NCBI RefSeq assembly: GCF_006874475.1
Contig: NZ_VIRM01000047.1
Coordinates: forward strand, 1 to 64,000
Direction: 5' to 3'
Length of the DNA stretch: 64,000 bases
Source: Microbispora hainanensis
Lineage (GTDB): Bacteria; Actinomycetota; Actinomycetes; Streptosporangiales; Streptosporangiaceae
Shown: piece by piece, positions 24,801-32,708 of the stretch
How the letters are laid out: every line of letters begins with the position of its first letter
How positions within the stretch are numbered: position 1 is the stretch's first letter
The notes under the pieces: generated by a model
Told to the model about the DNA's origin: nothing
Databases searched by the model: none
What the model saw: only the letters and a program-made list of their open reading frames with translations
Translations under genes and position numbers: made by a program

Positions 24801-25031
24801 GTAACCGGGGGCGTTGTCGGACTCCCAGCAGGCTCCGCCGAGGACCAGCGCGCCCAGGCGCCTGGCCTCCTCGGCCGCGCTGGTGACGAGCGTGGTCTTG
24901 CCGATGCCGGCCTCACCGGCGACCAGCGTCAGGCCGCCGTGACTGCCGACCGCCCGCGCGATCTCGGCGCGCAGCAGCGCGGCAGGATGCTCCCTGCCGA
25001 TGAGCTGAGGGATCGCGCCGTCGATTCGCAT
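21813..25031 (-). CDS. Large AAA/STAND-like ATPase regulator without LuxR HTH
   Basis: 1072 residues. N-terminal AAA_16 ATPase: LIGREHPAALL (10-20), Walker A GEAGIGKTT at 39-47, Walker B LVVVLEDLHWAD, then the GTYRDVE sensor and RRTGGNPFFVEQ block. The middle is TPR-like helical. Most such proteins end in a LuxR HTH; here the end is GLRDLHFLLSHPGADLPAV, ARYRRRLARLDEEIDRAAER and ARKAVTARIRDVLRKLDRLH, the winged-helix-like C-terminal block of another actinobacterial class. A repeat-rich linker at about 325-350 (GGGPAGGGSAGGKSAGGG) is encoded by 15-bp repeats. Converges on drrB with a one-base gap; its targets are unknown. Confidence 0.9.
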   Translation of the reverse strand: MRIDGAIPQLIGREHPAALLRAEIARAVGSHGGLTLVAGEAGIGKTTLVTSAAEEARRLGALVLGGACWESDNAPGYWPWVQVLRGMRRWAAPEEWAAAEDAAGAGLAALLGESPSADVAEGFRLYDAVTSALVAVSQSRPLVVVLEDLHWADAASLRLLDFAAQHTWFERVLLVGTYRDVEVESADHPLRPLVLPLVARATTVTLTGLEREEVGALMTRAAGLNPSADLVAEVHRRTGGNPFFVEQTARLWRSGGSVATIAPGVRDTLLRRLSLLPAPVVDLLVTAAVLGREFHRQVLAAVAAAPVFQVERLLDQAVAARLVIAKNGAAKNGVAGGGPAGGGSAGGKSAGGGDVFAFPHDLVRQTLYESLDEKAAARRHAAVVDAVERSPALAEHVLPADVARHAYLAGDHVEPAHAADRLLAAARDAAARLATEEALGHYRRALELAAVAGEHRRRVVIALELGREVYHGNDRDGGRRAFEEAAAVAREIGEPQLVARVALTFYASCGGDGGPLVADLLREAHGELVRDGLPPGEELSLDHLARELAIHVALLARRGEDDEALAFSLWASHDAIWGLGTAPERAALTGELLTLARRTGDVEMESIAAALRWVALLEQGDPAYFDQFREFVALGGRADLPRIDIATASDRSIIAALTGDFGQAEALLDDLTRFEHGHDHCLYMLDHHRWAVRMLQGRDDGLDEIHRALRRSRHPCPGLLEGMTALRRGDGVTALRHLRETMARGEPRRSVQPLWLRFQAMVAAWSRDPELCEKARAELDPYLGTWAVSMYGWDIGGPVVLLRALVDAAQERWDEAIDGFTAAWHSAELLLARPWSVEARAHLGEALLRRGRPGDAEEAGKLLDDVESEASRLGMRHVLERVRRSRTPPGAGAEFRRDGAVWTLGFGGHTVRLPDAKGLRDLHFLLSHPGADLPAVRLLDPEGGELVVAARGMGGDAVLDEEAKARYRRRLARLDEEIDRAAERGDDGRAVEFDRERAALLAELRSASGLGGRDRRLGDEAERARKAVTARIRDVLRKLDRLHPALAAHLRSAVSTGATCRYQSGHEITWRL
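23981..24060 (-). repeat. 15-bp tandem repeats inside the AAA regulator
   Basis: Three degenerate 15-base units beginning CTGCCGACTTACCCC, CTGCCGACCCACCCC and CTGCCGGCCCTCCCC (23981-24025), then two copies of a CCCCGTTTTTCGC unit. They encode the Gly/Ala/Ser and AKNG linker of the regulator. Unit length is a multiple of three, so copy-number change would keep the frame. Confidence 0.75.
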
Positions 25032-25065
25032 GCCGATTCGACGGTAGCCGCCCGCTCCGACAATT

Positions 25066-25857
25066 TCAGCCGAGAAACTTCGTGAGGATCTCCGCCAGCG
25101 CCGCCGGCCGCTGCAGCACCCCGTGGTCCTCGCCGGGCATCACCCGGAGTTCGGCGCCGGGCACGGTCGCCGCGACGGCCTTCGTCCCCTCCGCCAGGTT
25201 CGGCGCGGTCTGGTCGCCGTACACGGCCAGCACCGGCACGCCGATCCCGGCGAGCCGCGCGTACGGCATCACCTGCCAGATCTCGCTGACCAGCACGTCG
25301 TACGGCAGGCTGGGCGCCTTGTCGGCCAGGAACGCCCACCCCTCCCCGGCCTTCATCCCGGCGATCGCCTCTGTCGGCACCCCGACCGCCTCGTGGAGGA
25401 ACAGCTCCACCGCGCCGTCGCGGTCACCGGCGGCCACCAGGGCCTTGAGCCGGTCGTAGATGTCGGCCGCCGGCCTCGGCTGGTTCTCGTCGGCGCCGTA
25501 CGGCGGCTCGTAGACGGCCACCCGGTCGATCGGCAGGCCCCGCATGACGCCCTCCAGCACGAGGATCGCGCCCGAGGAGTGGCCGAACGCCGAGGCCCGG
25601 CCGCCGACGTGCTCGATGACGGCCGCCAGGTCGTCGACCTCGTTGGCGACCCGATAGTCGTCGCTCTTGTCGTCGCTGCCCGCCCGGCCGCGCCGGTCGT
25701 ACGTCACGACCGTGAACGCCGATGCGAGTTCGGCGCCGAGCCCGGCGACGGTGGAGCGGTCGTTGAACGCGCCGCCGACGAGGACCACCGGCGCGCCCTG
25801 CCCGATCGTGTCGACCGCGAGGGTCGTGCCGTCCTTCGACGTGATGTGCTCGGTCAT
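25066..25857 (-). CDS. Alpha/beta hydrolase
   Basis: 263 residues. The core motifs are VVLVGGAFNDRSTV near the oxyanion hole, VTYDRRGRAGSDD, the nucleophile elbow GHSSGA (Ser at about 93), AVYGDQTAPN with the catalytic Asp and GEDHGVL with the His. The fold fits small-ester or haloperoxidase-like hydrolases that many actinomycetes encode in tandem with DHFR-like genes. It is in the same direction as the DHFR-like gene, 19 bases beyond it, probably one transcript. Confidence 0.9.
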   Translation of the reverse strand: MTEHITSKDGTTLAVDTIGQGAPVVLVGGAFNDRSTVAGLGAELASAFTVVTYDRRGRAGSDDKSDDYRVANEVDDLAAVIEHVGGRASAFGHSSGAILVLEGVMRGLPIDRVAVYEPPYGADENQPRPAADIYDRLKALVAAGDRDGAVELFLHEAVGVPTEAIAGMKAGEGWAFLADKAPSLPYDVLVSEIWQVMPYARLAGIGVPVLAVYGDQTAPNLAEGTKAVAATVPGAELRVMPGEDHGVLQRPAALAEILTKFLG

Positions 25858-25876
25858 GTCCGTCAGCCTTTCACGG

Positions 25877-26521
25877 TTACCGGCGGGTGAAGGTCATGTG
25901 GGTGATGCCGCTCGGGGTGGTCACGGACTCGATCTCGAAGCGCTGCTCAAGCCCTTCGAGCCCGTCCCACAGGCGCTCGCCGCGGCCCAGGACGATCGGG
26001 ACGACGGCGACGTGCATGTGGTCGACCAGGTCCGCGGCCAGGAACTGGCGGACCGTGCTCGGCCCGCCGCCGATCCGCACGTCGAGACCGCCCGCGGCCT
26101 CGCGCGCCTGCCGCAGCACCTCCTCGGGAGTGGCGTCGACGAAGTGGAACGTGGTGCCCCCCTCCATCTCCACCGAGGGCCGGGGATAGTGGGTCATGAC
26201 GAAGACCGGCGTGTGGAACGGCGGGTTCGGGCCCCACCATCCGGTCCACTCGTGGTCCTCCCACGGGCCCCGCTGCGGCCCGAACTTGTTGCGGCCCATG
26301 ATCTCCGCGCCGACGCCCTCGTTCCAGGTGCGGGCCAGGGCATCGTCGGCCCCCGCGGCACCGTCGGTCTTCCCCTGCATGGCGCGGAAGACCCGGGTCT
26401 CGAAGAACCACTCGTGGAGCCGTTCGCCGGCGTGGCCGAACGGCTCGTCGAGCGTCTGCCCCTCACCCGTGGCGAAGCCGTCCAGGGAGACGGCGAAGTT
26501 GTGCACCCTGACGCGAGACAT
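25877..26521 (-). CDS. Dihydrofolate reductase family protein (RibD C-terminal type)
   Basis: 214-residue RibD_C/DHFR-fold protein: VHNFAVSLDGFATGEGQ at the N-terminus, MGRNKFGPQRGPW, VMTHYPRPSV, IGGGPSTVRQFLAADLVDHM and PIVLGRGERLWDG near the C-terminus. Such proteins are usually uncharacterised NADPH reductases and not folate enzymes. It is divergent from the HxlR gene at 26620, and a TTGCAACTAC-type inverted repeat lies between them, so it is the likely HxlR target. Confidence 0.9.
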   Translation of the reverse strand: MSRVRVHNFAVSLDGFATGEGQTLDEPFGHAGERLHEWFFETRVFRAMQGKTDGAAGADDALARTWNEGVGAEIMGRNKFGPQRGPWEDHEWTGWWGPNPPFHTPVFVMTHYPRPSVEMEGGTTFHFVDATPEEVLRQAREAAGGLDVRIGGGPSTVRQFLAADLVDHMHVAVVPIVLGRGERLWDGLEGLEQRFEIESVTTPSGITHMTFTRR

Positions 26522-26555
26522 GGCTGATCTCCTGGGGTCGACTGGTGATTGTGGA

Positions 26556-26595
26556 TTGCAACTACTGAGAACGAGCGTAAACTAGGTAGTGGCAA
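26556..26595. promoter_or_regulatory. Inverted repeat in DHFR-like/HxlR intergenic region
   Basis: TTGCAACTAC (26556-26565) and GTAGTGGCAA (26586-26595) are inverted arms matching at 9 of 10 positions with a 20-base centre, in the 98-base divergent region. This suits a dimeric HxlR regulator controlling both directions. The match to any published HxlR site is not claimed. Confidence 0.55.
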
Positions 26596-26619
26596 AGTGC
26601 AATCAGTTTGGAGGTCGGC

Positions 26620-27120
26620 ATGCGAGACGAGCCGCGGTCGGGGTGCGCGATCAACGCGGCGGTGGAGGCGCTCGGCGACAGGTGGAGCCTCATCGTCCTG
26701 CGCGACGTCGTCTTCGGCGGGCGGCGGCACTTCCGCGACCTGCTGGCCAACTCCGAAGAGGGGATCGCGTCGAACATCCTCAGCAGCCGCCTCAAGGCCC
26801 TCGTCGCCGGCGGTCTGCTGACCCACGAGGACGCGGGACGAGGCCGTCGCGGCACCTACAGCCTGACGGAGGCGGGCATCCAGACGGTTCCGATCATGGT
26901 CGCGCTCGGCTCGTGGGGACTGCGGCACCGTCCGACGACGCCGGAGCTGGCCGTACGGGCACGGCTGCTCGAGGAGGGCGGCCCACCGCTGTGGGAGGAC
27001 CTGATGGACGAGCTGCGCGAGGCGCACCTGGGCATCCCCCGCCCCGACCCCGCCCGCCCGCGCGCGTCCCAAATGCTCCAGGAGGCGTACGAACGCGTCC
27101 TGGCGACGTCGGCGGGCTAA
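26620..27120 (+). CDS. HxlR-family transcriptional regulator
   Basis: 166 residues. The winged-helix core is CAINAAVEALGDRWSLIVLR, HFRDLLANSEEGIASNILSS and RLKALVAGGLLTHEDAGRG. Cysteine at residue 8 precedes the first helix as in redox-sensing HxlR members. A C-terminal tail follows, lacking the SCP2-like part found in the HxlR at 9017. ATG with ggaggtcggc gives a clear ribosome site. It faces the DHFR-like gene, its probable target. Confidence 0.92.
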   Translation: MRDEPRSGCAINAAVEALGDRWSLIVLRDVVFGGRRHFRDLLANSEEGIASNILSSRLKALVAGGLLTHEDAGRGRRGTYSLTEAGIQTVPIMVALGSWGLRHRPTTPELAVRARLLEEGGPPLWEDLMDELREAHLGIPRPDPARPRASQMLQEAYERVLATSAG

Positions 27121-27148
27121 GCAACCTGTATAGGCGCAGACGGCCGTT

Positions 27149-29074
27149 CTACTGCTGCGGCGTGAAGTGGGTGAGGACCTCGGGGTTGGCCATGGCGTCG
27201 GGGTTGGCGGCCTTCTCGACAGGGGTGCCGAGCAGGATCTTCCGCACCGGCACCTCCAGCTTCTTGCCCGACAGCGTCCTCGGAATGCCGGGGACCACGT
27301 GGATCTCGTCCGGCACGTGCCGGGGGGACAGCTCGGTGCGCAGGGCCGTACGCAGGCGAGACGCCAGCTCGTCGGACAGCGACTCGCCCTCGGCCAGGGT
27401 GACGAACAGCAGCAGCCTGCCCTCCTGGCCGAGCTGCCCGGTGTCGATGACGAGGCTGTCGGCGATCTCCGGGAAGCGCTCGACGACCCGGTAGAACTCG
27501 CTGGTGCCCATGCGTACGCCGCCGCGGTTCAGGGTGGAGTCGGAACGGCCGTAGATGACGCAGCCGCCGTCGGGGAGGATCTTGATCCAGTCGCCGTGCC
27601 GCCACACGCCCGGATAGTCGGCGAAGTACGACTCCCGATAGCGGTCGCCCGAGGGGTCGTTCCAGAACATGACCGGCATCGACGGCATGGGCCGGGTGAT
27701 GACGAGCTCCCCCACCTCGCCCACGATCGAGGCGCCGGCGGGGTCGAACGACTCGACGGACGCGCCGAGGCAGCGGCACGGGATCACGCCGGCCCGGATC
27801 GGCAGCAGCGGCACCGCGCCCACGAACCCGGTGCACACGTCGGTGCCGCCGGAGAACGAGCCGAGCTGCACGTCGGGCTTCACGTCCGAGTAGACCCAGG
27901 CGAACCCCTCGGGCGGCAGCGGCGAGCCGGTCGAGCCGATCCCGCGCAGCCGGTCGAGCCCCTGCGGCTTCACCCCGGCCTTCATCGACGCCATGATGTA
28001 CGGCGCGCCGGTGCCGAAATACGTCACGCCCTCCTCGGCGGCGACCCGCCACAGGGCGCCGGTGTCGGGGTGGGCCGCGCTGCCGTCGTACAGCAGGACG
28101 GTGGCCCCCACCAGAAGGCCGCCGATGAGGTAGTTCCACATCATCCAGCCGGTGGTGGTGTACCAGAAGAACACATCCCCCTCGCCGAGGTCCTGGTGGA
28201 AGGACAACGACTTGAGGTGCTCCAGGACGATGCCGCCGTGACCGTGCACGATGGGCTTGGGTAGGCCGGTGGTGCCGGACGAGTACAGCACCCACAGCGG
28301 ATGACCGAACGGCACCCTCTCGAACTCCAGCGGCGCGGTCTCGGCGCGCAGGTCGTCCCAGCTCAGCGTGGTTTGAGGGCCGTCATCGGGCGCGCCCGCG
28401 GCGAGGGCGGGAATCCAGACGGTCGCCTCCAGCGTCGGCAGCTTGCCGGCGATCTCACGCACCACCTGCGACCGGTCGTACGCCCTGCCGCCGTAGCGGT
28501 AGCCGTCCACGGCGATGAGCACCTTCGGCTCGATCTGTGCGAACCGGTCGGTCACGCTGGGCGCGCCGAAGTCGGGCGAGCAGGAGGACCAGATGGCGCC
28601 GAGCGAGGCGGTGGCCAGGAAGGCGATGAGGGCTTCGGGGATGTTCGGGACATAGGCGGCGACCCGGTCGCCGCGCCCGACGCCCAGCCGTACGAGGCCC
28701 GCCCGGACGCGGGCGACCTCCTCGCGGAGCTCACCGAGCGAGTACTGCCAACGGCTGCCCGATTCGTTGCGGAAAATCACCGCCGTCCGCCCGGGGTGGC
28801 CGCGCAGCGCGTTCTCGGCGTAATTCAGGGCAGATCCCGTGAACCATTCGGCGTCCGGCATCGTTCCCTGGATGACGGGCCCGTCGCCACGCGTACCGAC
28901 CACACCGAAGTAGTCCCATATGGAGGTCCAGAAGTCGGCCGGAGACTCGACCGACCACTTCCAGACGTCCTCGTAGTCCCCCGTACGGCCCAGTCGTTCC
29001 ATGTAACGGGTGATCCGGGCCGCACGTACGACGTCGGGCGTGGGTTCCCAGAGCAGAGCGCCTTCCTCGACCAT
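27149..29074 (-). CDS. aacS: Acetoacetate-CoA ligase
   Basis: 641-residue ANL-superfamily enzyme that activates acetoacetate to acetoacetyl-CoA with ATP, returning ketone bodies to lipid or polyhydroxybutyrate metabolism. The P-loop YSSGTTGLPKP, FWYTTTGWMMWNY, LGSFSGGTDVCTG and YGRSDSTLNRGGVRMGT motifs are typical of this family; the C-terminal catalytic lysine is in LSGKKLEVPVRK. Length matches the usual 640-660 residues. ATG 29074 is supported by the family start region WEPTPDVVRAARITRY. Stands alone between the convergent HxlR gene and the beta-lactamase gene. Confidence 0.93.
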   Translation of the reverse strand: MVEEGALLWEPTPDVVRAARITRYMERLGRTGDYEDVWKWSVESPADFWTSIWDYFGVVGTRGDGPVIQGTMPDAEWFTGSALNYAENALRGHPGRTAVIFRNESGSRWQYSLGELREEVARVRAGLVRLGVGRGDRVAAYVPNIPEALIAFLATASLGAIWSSCSPDFGAPSVTDRFAQIEPKVLIAVDGYRYGGRAYDRSQVVREIAGKLPTLEATVWIPALAAGAPDDGPQTTLSWDDLRAETAPLEFERVPFGHPLWVLYSSGTTGLPKPIVHGHGGIVLEHLKSLSFHQDLGEGDVFFWYTTTGWMMWNYLIGGLLVGATVLLYDGSAAHPDTGALWRVAAEEGVTYFGTGAPYIMASMKAGVKPQGLDRLRGIGSTGSPLPPEGFAWVYSDVKPDVQLGSFSGGTDVCTGFVGAVPLLPIRAGVIPCRCLGASVESFDPAGASIVGEVGELVITRPMPSMPVMFWNDPSGDRYRESYFADYPGVWRHGDWIKILPDGGCVIYGRSDSTLNRGGVRMGTSEFYRVVERFPEIADSLVIDTGQLGQEGRLLLFVTLAEGESLSDELASRLRTALRTELSPRHVPDEIHVVPGIPRTLSGKKLEVPVRKILLGTPVEKAANPDAMANPEVLTHFTPQQ

Positions 29075-29136
29075 GCCCCCATCTTTGCCAGGCTCGCGCC
29101 GCATGTCACCCTCCCCGCCCACATAGAAAGGGCCTG

Positions 29137-30084
29137 TCATATGTGGGTTCTGAGCTGGTCGATCGCCATCCGCGCGGCGGTCCCGATCGCGGCGTCGGCC
29201 CGCGGCTGGTTCTGCGCCGTGCCGTACGACCGGGTGAACACGGCCACGGCGTAGCGCCCGCCGTCGGGATACTCCACCACCCCGACCTCGTTGCGCAGCG
29301 TGGGCAGCGTGCCCGTCTTGCCGCTCACCGCGACGTCGTCGAACGGGAACCCCGAGGCCAGCCGGTGCGGCCACACCTGCAGCGCCATGAGGCGGCGGAT
29401 CGCCGCGCACGAGGCCGCTCCCGCCGCCTCGTCCCGCCAGATCATGGCCAGCAGCCGGGTCATCTCGCGCGGCGTGCTCCGGTTGGCCACCGCCGGGTCG
29501 AGCGCGCTCAGCCGCGCCACCACCTCGGGGTCGGCGCACGCCTGGTTCACGGCCGACTGGTCCGCCACGCCCGCGTCCACCCGCAGGCTGGTGAGCATCT
29601 CGCGGCAGTCCTGCGTCACCCGCGTCACCGTCAGCCCCAGGCCGTCGAGCAGCGCGTTGACCGCCTCCCTGCCCACCCGGGCGAGCAGCACGTCGGCCGC
29701 GGTGTTGTCGCTCACCGCCATCATCAGGTAGGCCAGGTCGCGCAGCGACAGCGTCGCGTCGTCGAGCATCGCCGCCAGCCCGGTGCCCCCGCCCGTACGG
29801 TCCGCGGCCGGCACGCGGACGCGCTCGGTGAGGTCGAGCAGCCCGCGCTCGGCCTGACGGTGCAGCTCCAGCAGCAGGGCCACTTTGAAGACCGACGCGA
29901 GCACCACGGGCTCGTCGGCCCGCAGGCCCACCTCGCGCCCGTCGTCGATGTCGACCGCGTGCAGCCACCCCATGACGCCGGCGCTGCGGAAGACCCGCTC
30001 CATGGGGTTCACGCCGGGGTTCATGCCGGGGTTCACGCCGGGGTTCACGCCGGGGTTCACGCCGCGTGCCATGTCGCGCGTCAT
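29137..30084 (-). CDS. Class A beta-lactamase-like serine hydrolase
   Basis: 315 residues. SxxK is SVFK at 64-67, SDN at 125-127, KTG at 256-258 (VSGKTGTLP), giving the class A triad; the Glu166 region is not obvious. The N-terminus is MTRDMARGVNPG followed by VNPG repeats from a 12-base tandem repeat, and no signal peptide is visible, so the protein appears not to be exported in the usual way. Overlaps the LysR gene by ATGA. The layout of LysR regulator, beta-lactamase-like and PBP genes recalls AmpR/AmpC. Activity on beta-lactams is not proven. Confidence 0.82.
   Translation of the reverse strand: MTRDMARGVNPGVNPGVNPGMNPGVNPMERVFRSAGVMGWLHAVDIDDGREVGLRADEPVVLASVFKVALLLELHRQAERGLLDLTERVRVPAADRTGGGTGLAAMLDDATLSLRDLAYLMMAVSDNTAADVLLARVGREAVNALLDGLGLTVTRVTQDCREMLTSLRVDAGVADQSAVNQACADPEVVARLSALDPAVANRSTPREMTRLLAMIWRDEAAGAASCAAIRRLMALQVWPHRLASGFPFDDVAVSGKTGTLPTLRNEVGVVEYPDGGRYAVAVFTRSYGTAQNQPRADAAIGTAARMAIDQLRTHI
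30004..30063 (-). repeat. 12-bp tandem repeat at 5' end of beta-lactamase-like gene
   Basis: Five copies of the unit GGGGTTCACGCC (one copy with T for C) encode GVNP repeats at residues 8-27 of the serine hydrolase. In-frame copy-number changes would alter the N-terminus without frameshift. Confidence 0.9.
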
Positions 30085-31028
30085 GCGAGGAACCCGGTCG
30101 CCGGGCGCGGCGCCACGCGCGGGGCGGGCGGCACGCCTTCGTCCACCATGCCGGCGCTCTCTTTCAGCACCTGTACGGCCACGGACGTGAAGTCTCGCAC
30201 GTACGGCCCCGGCTCGGCCCGCCACGCCGGGGAGCAGCGCCAGGCCAGGGGCGTGCCCGCGAGGGGCCGCCACACCACACCCGGCACCTCTGCGGGGGCG
30301 CCGAACGCGACGGCCGTGCCCGACAGGACCAGGCCGAGGGCGAACTCCACGCGGTCGGTGCAGACGATCTCGGCGGGGACGAAACCGCCCCTGCGGCACG
30401 AGGCCAGCGTGTCGTCGTACAGGCCGGGCTCGGCCTCCCGGGAGAACAACACCAGGTCGCGCCCGGCCAGGTCGCCGAGGTGCACGGTCGCCCACGCCGT
30501 CAGCTCGTCGTCCTCCGCCAGCAGGACCCCCGGATGCCGGACGAGCACCGGCCCGTACGCGAGCCCGTTCGCGGCGACCGGATGCCGCAGCAGCCCGACG
30601 TCGAGCCGGCCCTCCAGCAACGCGGTGACCTGCGCGGCCGTGCCCATCTCGGTCAGCGACAGCCGTACGCCGGGACGGCGCTCGCGAAACCCCGCGATGA
30701 GCGCGGCGAGCACGGCGGCGCCCAGGTCCGCGGGGACGCCCGCGCGCACCACCGCCGTGTCGCCGCGCGCGAGGTCGGACATGAGGTCGCGCATCCGCTC
30801 GACCCTGGCCACGATCTCGCGGGCCTCGGGCACCAGCAGCCGACCCGCCTCCGTCAGCGCCACCCGCCGGCTCGACCGCTCGAACAGGCGCACGCCCAGC
30901 TCCTCCTCCAGCCGCTTGATGCGCTGGCTCAGCGGCGGCTGGGCCATCCCCAGCCGCGCGGCCGCGTTCCCGAAATGCAGCTCTTCCGTCACAACCAGGA
31001 AGTAGCCGAGATGCCGGACCAAGTCCAC
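30081..31028 (-). CDS. LysR-family transcriptional regulator
   Basis: 315 residues. HTH at the N-terminus: LGYFLVVTEELHFGNAAARL, then MAQPPLSQRIKRLEEELGVR. The periplasmic-binding-like co-inducer domain spans about 95-300 (AVVRAGVPADLGAAVLAAL, DVGLLRHPV, DLVLFSREAEPG). It is coupled to the beta-lactamase-like gene by a four-base overlap and diverges from the PBP gene across a near-palindrome. Its inducer may be cell-wall or beta-lactam derived, by analogy with AmpR. Confidence 0.92.
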   Translation of the reverse strand: MDLVRHLGYFLVVTEELHFGNAAARLGMAQPPLSQRIKRLEEELGVRLFERSSRRVALTEAGRLLVPEAREIVARVERMRDLMSDLARGDTAVVRAGVPADLGAAVLAALIAGFRERRPGVRLSLTEMGTAAQVTALLEGRLDVGLLRHPVAANGLAYGPVLVRHPGVLLAEDDELTAWATVHLGDLAGRDLVLFSREAEPGLYDDTLASCRRGGFVPAEIVCTDRVEFALGLVLSGTAVAFGAPAEVPGVVWRPLAGTPLAWRCSPAWRAEPGPYVRDFTSVAVQVLKESAGMVDEGVPPAPRVAPRPATGFLA

Positions 31029-31066
31029 GAGCTGGGAGCATATCCGAACCGCACATGAAGCACGTT

Positions 31067-31085
31067 GATATCCATATTGGACATC
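31067..31085. promoter_or_regulatory. LysR-type near-palindrome between LysR and PBP genes
   Basis: GATATCC atatt GGACATC, arms matching at 6 of 7 positions with a five-base centre, in the 108-base divergent gap. It contains a T-N11-A arrangement typical of LysR sites. Binding is inferred from position only. Confidence 0.45.
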
Positions 31086-31136
31086 CTCCCGGCCGATCTG
31101 CTGCTCTTGGCCTGCACTCGATCCGAAGGGGGACGC

Positions 31137-32684
31137 ATGCGAGAGCGAAGGCGCTGGCCGTACGTCACGGCGGCGGTGCTCGTGCCGGTGGTGGCCGCGG
31201 GGGTCACGGTGTGGGCGCTGCGGACGAAGGGATCGCCCGAGGAGACCGCTAGGGACTTCCTCGCGGCCTGGTCACGCTCGGACTACGCGACGATGCGGAC
31301 GCTCGTCGCCGACCCGCCGGCCGGCTTCGAAAGCACCTACCGCCGTTTCCACGACGACCTCAAGCTCACGGGGCAGCGATTCCAGGTGACGAGCGTCCAG
31401 GACGACACAGTGCGGTTCCGGGCGCGGCTGACCGGCCCGCTGCCCATCGCGTACGACGGGAGGCTCCGCCTGGTCGAAAGCGACCGCGCCTGGAAGGTGG
31501 CCTGGACCTCGACGGCCATCCATCCCCGGATGGGCAACGGTGTCCGGGCCAAGCTCACCACCGTGCCCGCCGAGCGCGCGCCGATCACCGCCGCCGACGG
31601 CACCCGCATCGACACGCCGGACGCCCCCGGCTCCGTGCAGCAGCTCGCCGAGGGGCTGCGCGAGCAGTACGACTCCCGTCTGACCGGCACCGCGTCCGCG
31701 CGGGCCGACCTGGTCGACAGCCGTACGGGCTCGAAGGTCGCCACGCTGGCCGAGGGCGGATCGAAGCCCGGCAAACCGCTGCCGACCACCCTCGACCTGC
31801 GGGTGCACCAGGCGGGTGCCCAGGCCCTTGAGGGCGTGGACAAACCGGCCTCGCTCGTCGCACTGCGCCCGTCCACGGGCGAGGTCCTCGCCGTGGTCAA
31901 CAAGCCGGGCGGCTACAACCGCGCCCTGCTCGGCGCGTACCCGCCGGGCTCGACTTTCAAGATCGTGACCGCCTCGGCCCTGGTCGCCGGTGGCGTCACA
32001 CCCGGCCAGACCGTCGAGTGCCCGGCCGAGAAGACGATCGGCGGCTTCCCGTTCCACAACGCCGAGTTCCACGACTACGGCACGCTGCGCTTCGTCGACG
32101 CCTTCGCCCACTCGTGCAACACGACGTTCGGCGACATGGCGGTGCGGCGCCTCGGCGCCGATCGCCTGTCCAAGGTGGCCGCCGACTTCGGCTTCGGCGC
32201 CAGCATCAAAATCGGCGTACCCGCGGTGGACGCCGCCTTCCCCGCACCGCATGACGACACCGACCTCGCGTCCGCGGCCATCGGGCAGGGGCGCGTCCTG
32301 GCCAGCCCGCTGAACATGGCAGCCGTCGCCGGCGCCATCGCCGCCGGCACCTGGCGGCAACCCCGGCTGGTCCCGGCCTCGCTCGTCCCTGAGGGCGGCA
32401 CGCCCCCGCGCGCGCTGGAGCCGGCGGTCGTGTCCGCGCTGCGCCGCCTCATGCCCGCCGTCGTCAGCGAGGGCACCGCGAGCGGCGTCTCCTTCCCCGC
32501 CGGTACGGCCGGCAAGACCGGCACCGCCGAGTACGGCTCGGCCGAGGATGGCAAGAACCCTCCCACACACTCGTGGTTCATCGGCTACAAGGGCGACCTG
32601 GCCTTCGCCGTCGTGGTCGAGGGCGGCGGCACCGGAGCGCAGGTGGCAGCCCCCGTCGCGGCCCGTTTCCTCAATGCACTGTGA
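31137..32684 (+). CDS. Penicillin-binding protein transpeptidase, MecA-N type
   Basis: 515-residue class B-like transpeptidase. Residues 9-28 are a membrane anchor (VTAAVLVPVVAAGVTVWAL), about 33-130 an NTF2-like MecA_N domain (ETARDFLAAWSRSDYATMRT), and 215-515 the transpeptidase: STFK at 272-275, SCN at 326-328, KTG at 460-462 (GKTGTAEYG). It should cross-link peptidoglycan from the outer membrane face. The MecA_N domain is known from low-affinity PBP2a-like proteins, so beta-lactam insensitivity is possible. Upstream starts add residues; MRERRRWPY fits a topogenic start. Divergent from LysR. Confidence 0.92.
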   Translation: MRERRRWPYVTAAVLVPVVAAGVTVWALRTKGSPEETARDFLAAWSRSDYATMRTLVADPPAGFESTYRRFHDDLKLTGQRFQVTSVQDDTVRFRARLTGPLPIAYDGRLRLVESDRAWKVAWTSTAIHPRMGNGVRAKLTTVPAERAPITAADGTRIDTPDAPGSVQQLAEGLREQYDSRLTGTASARADLVDSRTGSKVATLAEGGSKPGKPLPTTLDLRVHQAGAQALEGVDKPASLVALRPSTGEVLAVVNKPGGYNRALLGAYPPGSTFKIVTASALVAGGVTPGQTVECPAEKTIGGFPFHNAEFHDYGTLRFVDAFAHSCNTTFGDMAVRRLGADRLSKVAADFGFGASIKIGVPAVDAAFPAPHDDTDLASAAIGQGRVLASPLNMAAVAGAIAAGTWRQPRLVPASLVPEGGTPPRALEPAVVSALRRLMPAVVSEGTASGVSFPAGTAGKTGTAEYGSAEDGKNPPTHSWFIGYKGDLAFAVVVEGGGTGAQVAAPVAARFLNAL

Positions 32685-32708
32685 CTCCGCAATGCACCGT
32701 GACGACCC

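Noticed and set aside
21834-25085. A 1083-codon open frame opposite the AAA regulator
   Set aside because: It has low-complexity Arg/Gly/Gln-rich composition and mirrors the regulator's frame; the regulator has clear Walker motifs.
31272-32570. Long minus-strand frame opposite the PBP gene
   Set aside because: Antisense shadow; the plus strand carries all transpeptidase motifs.
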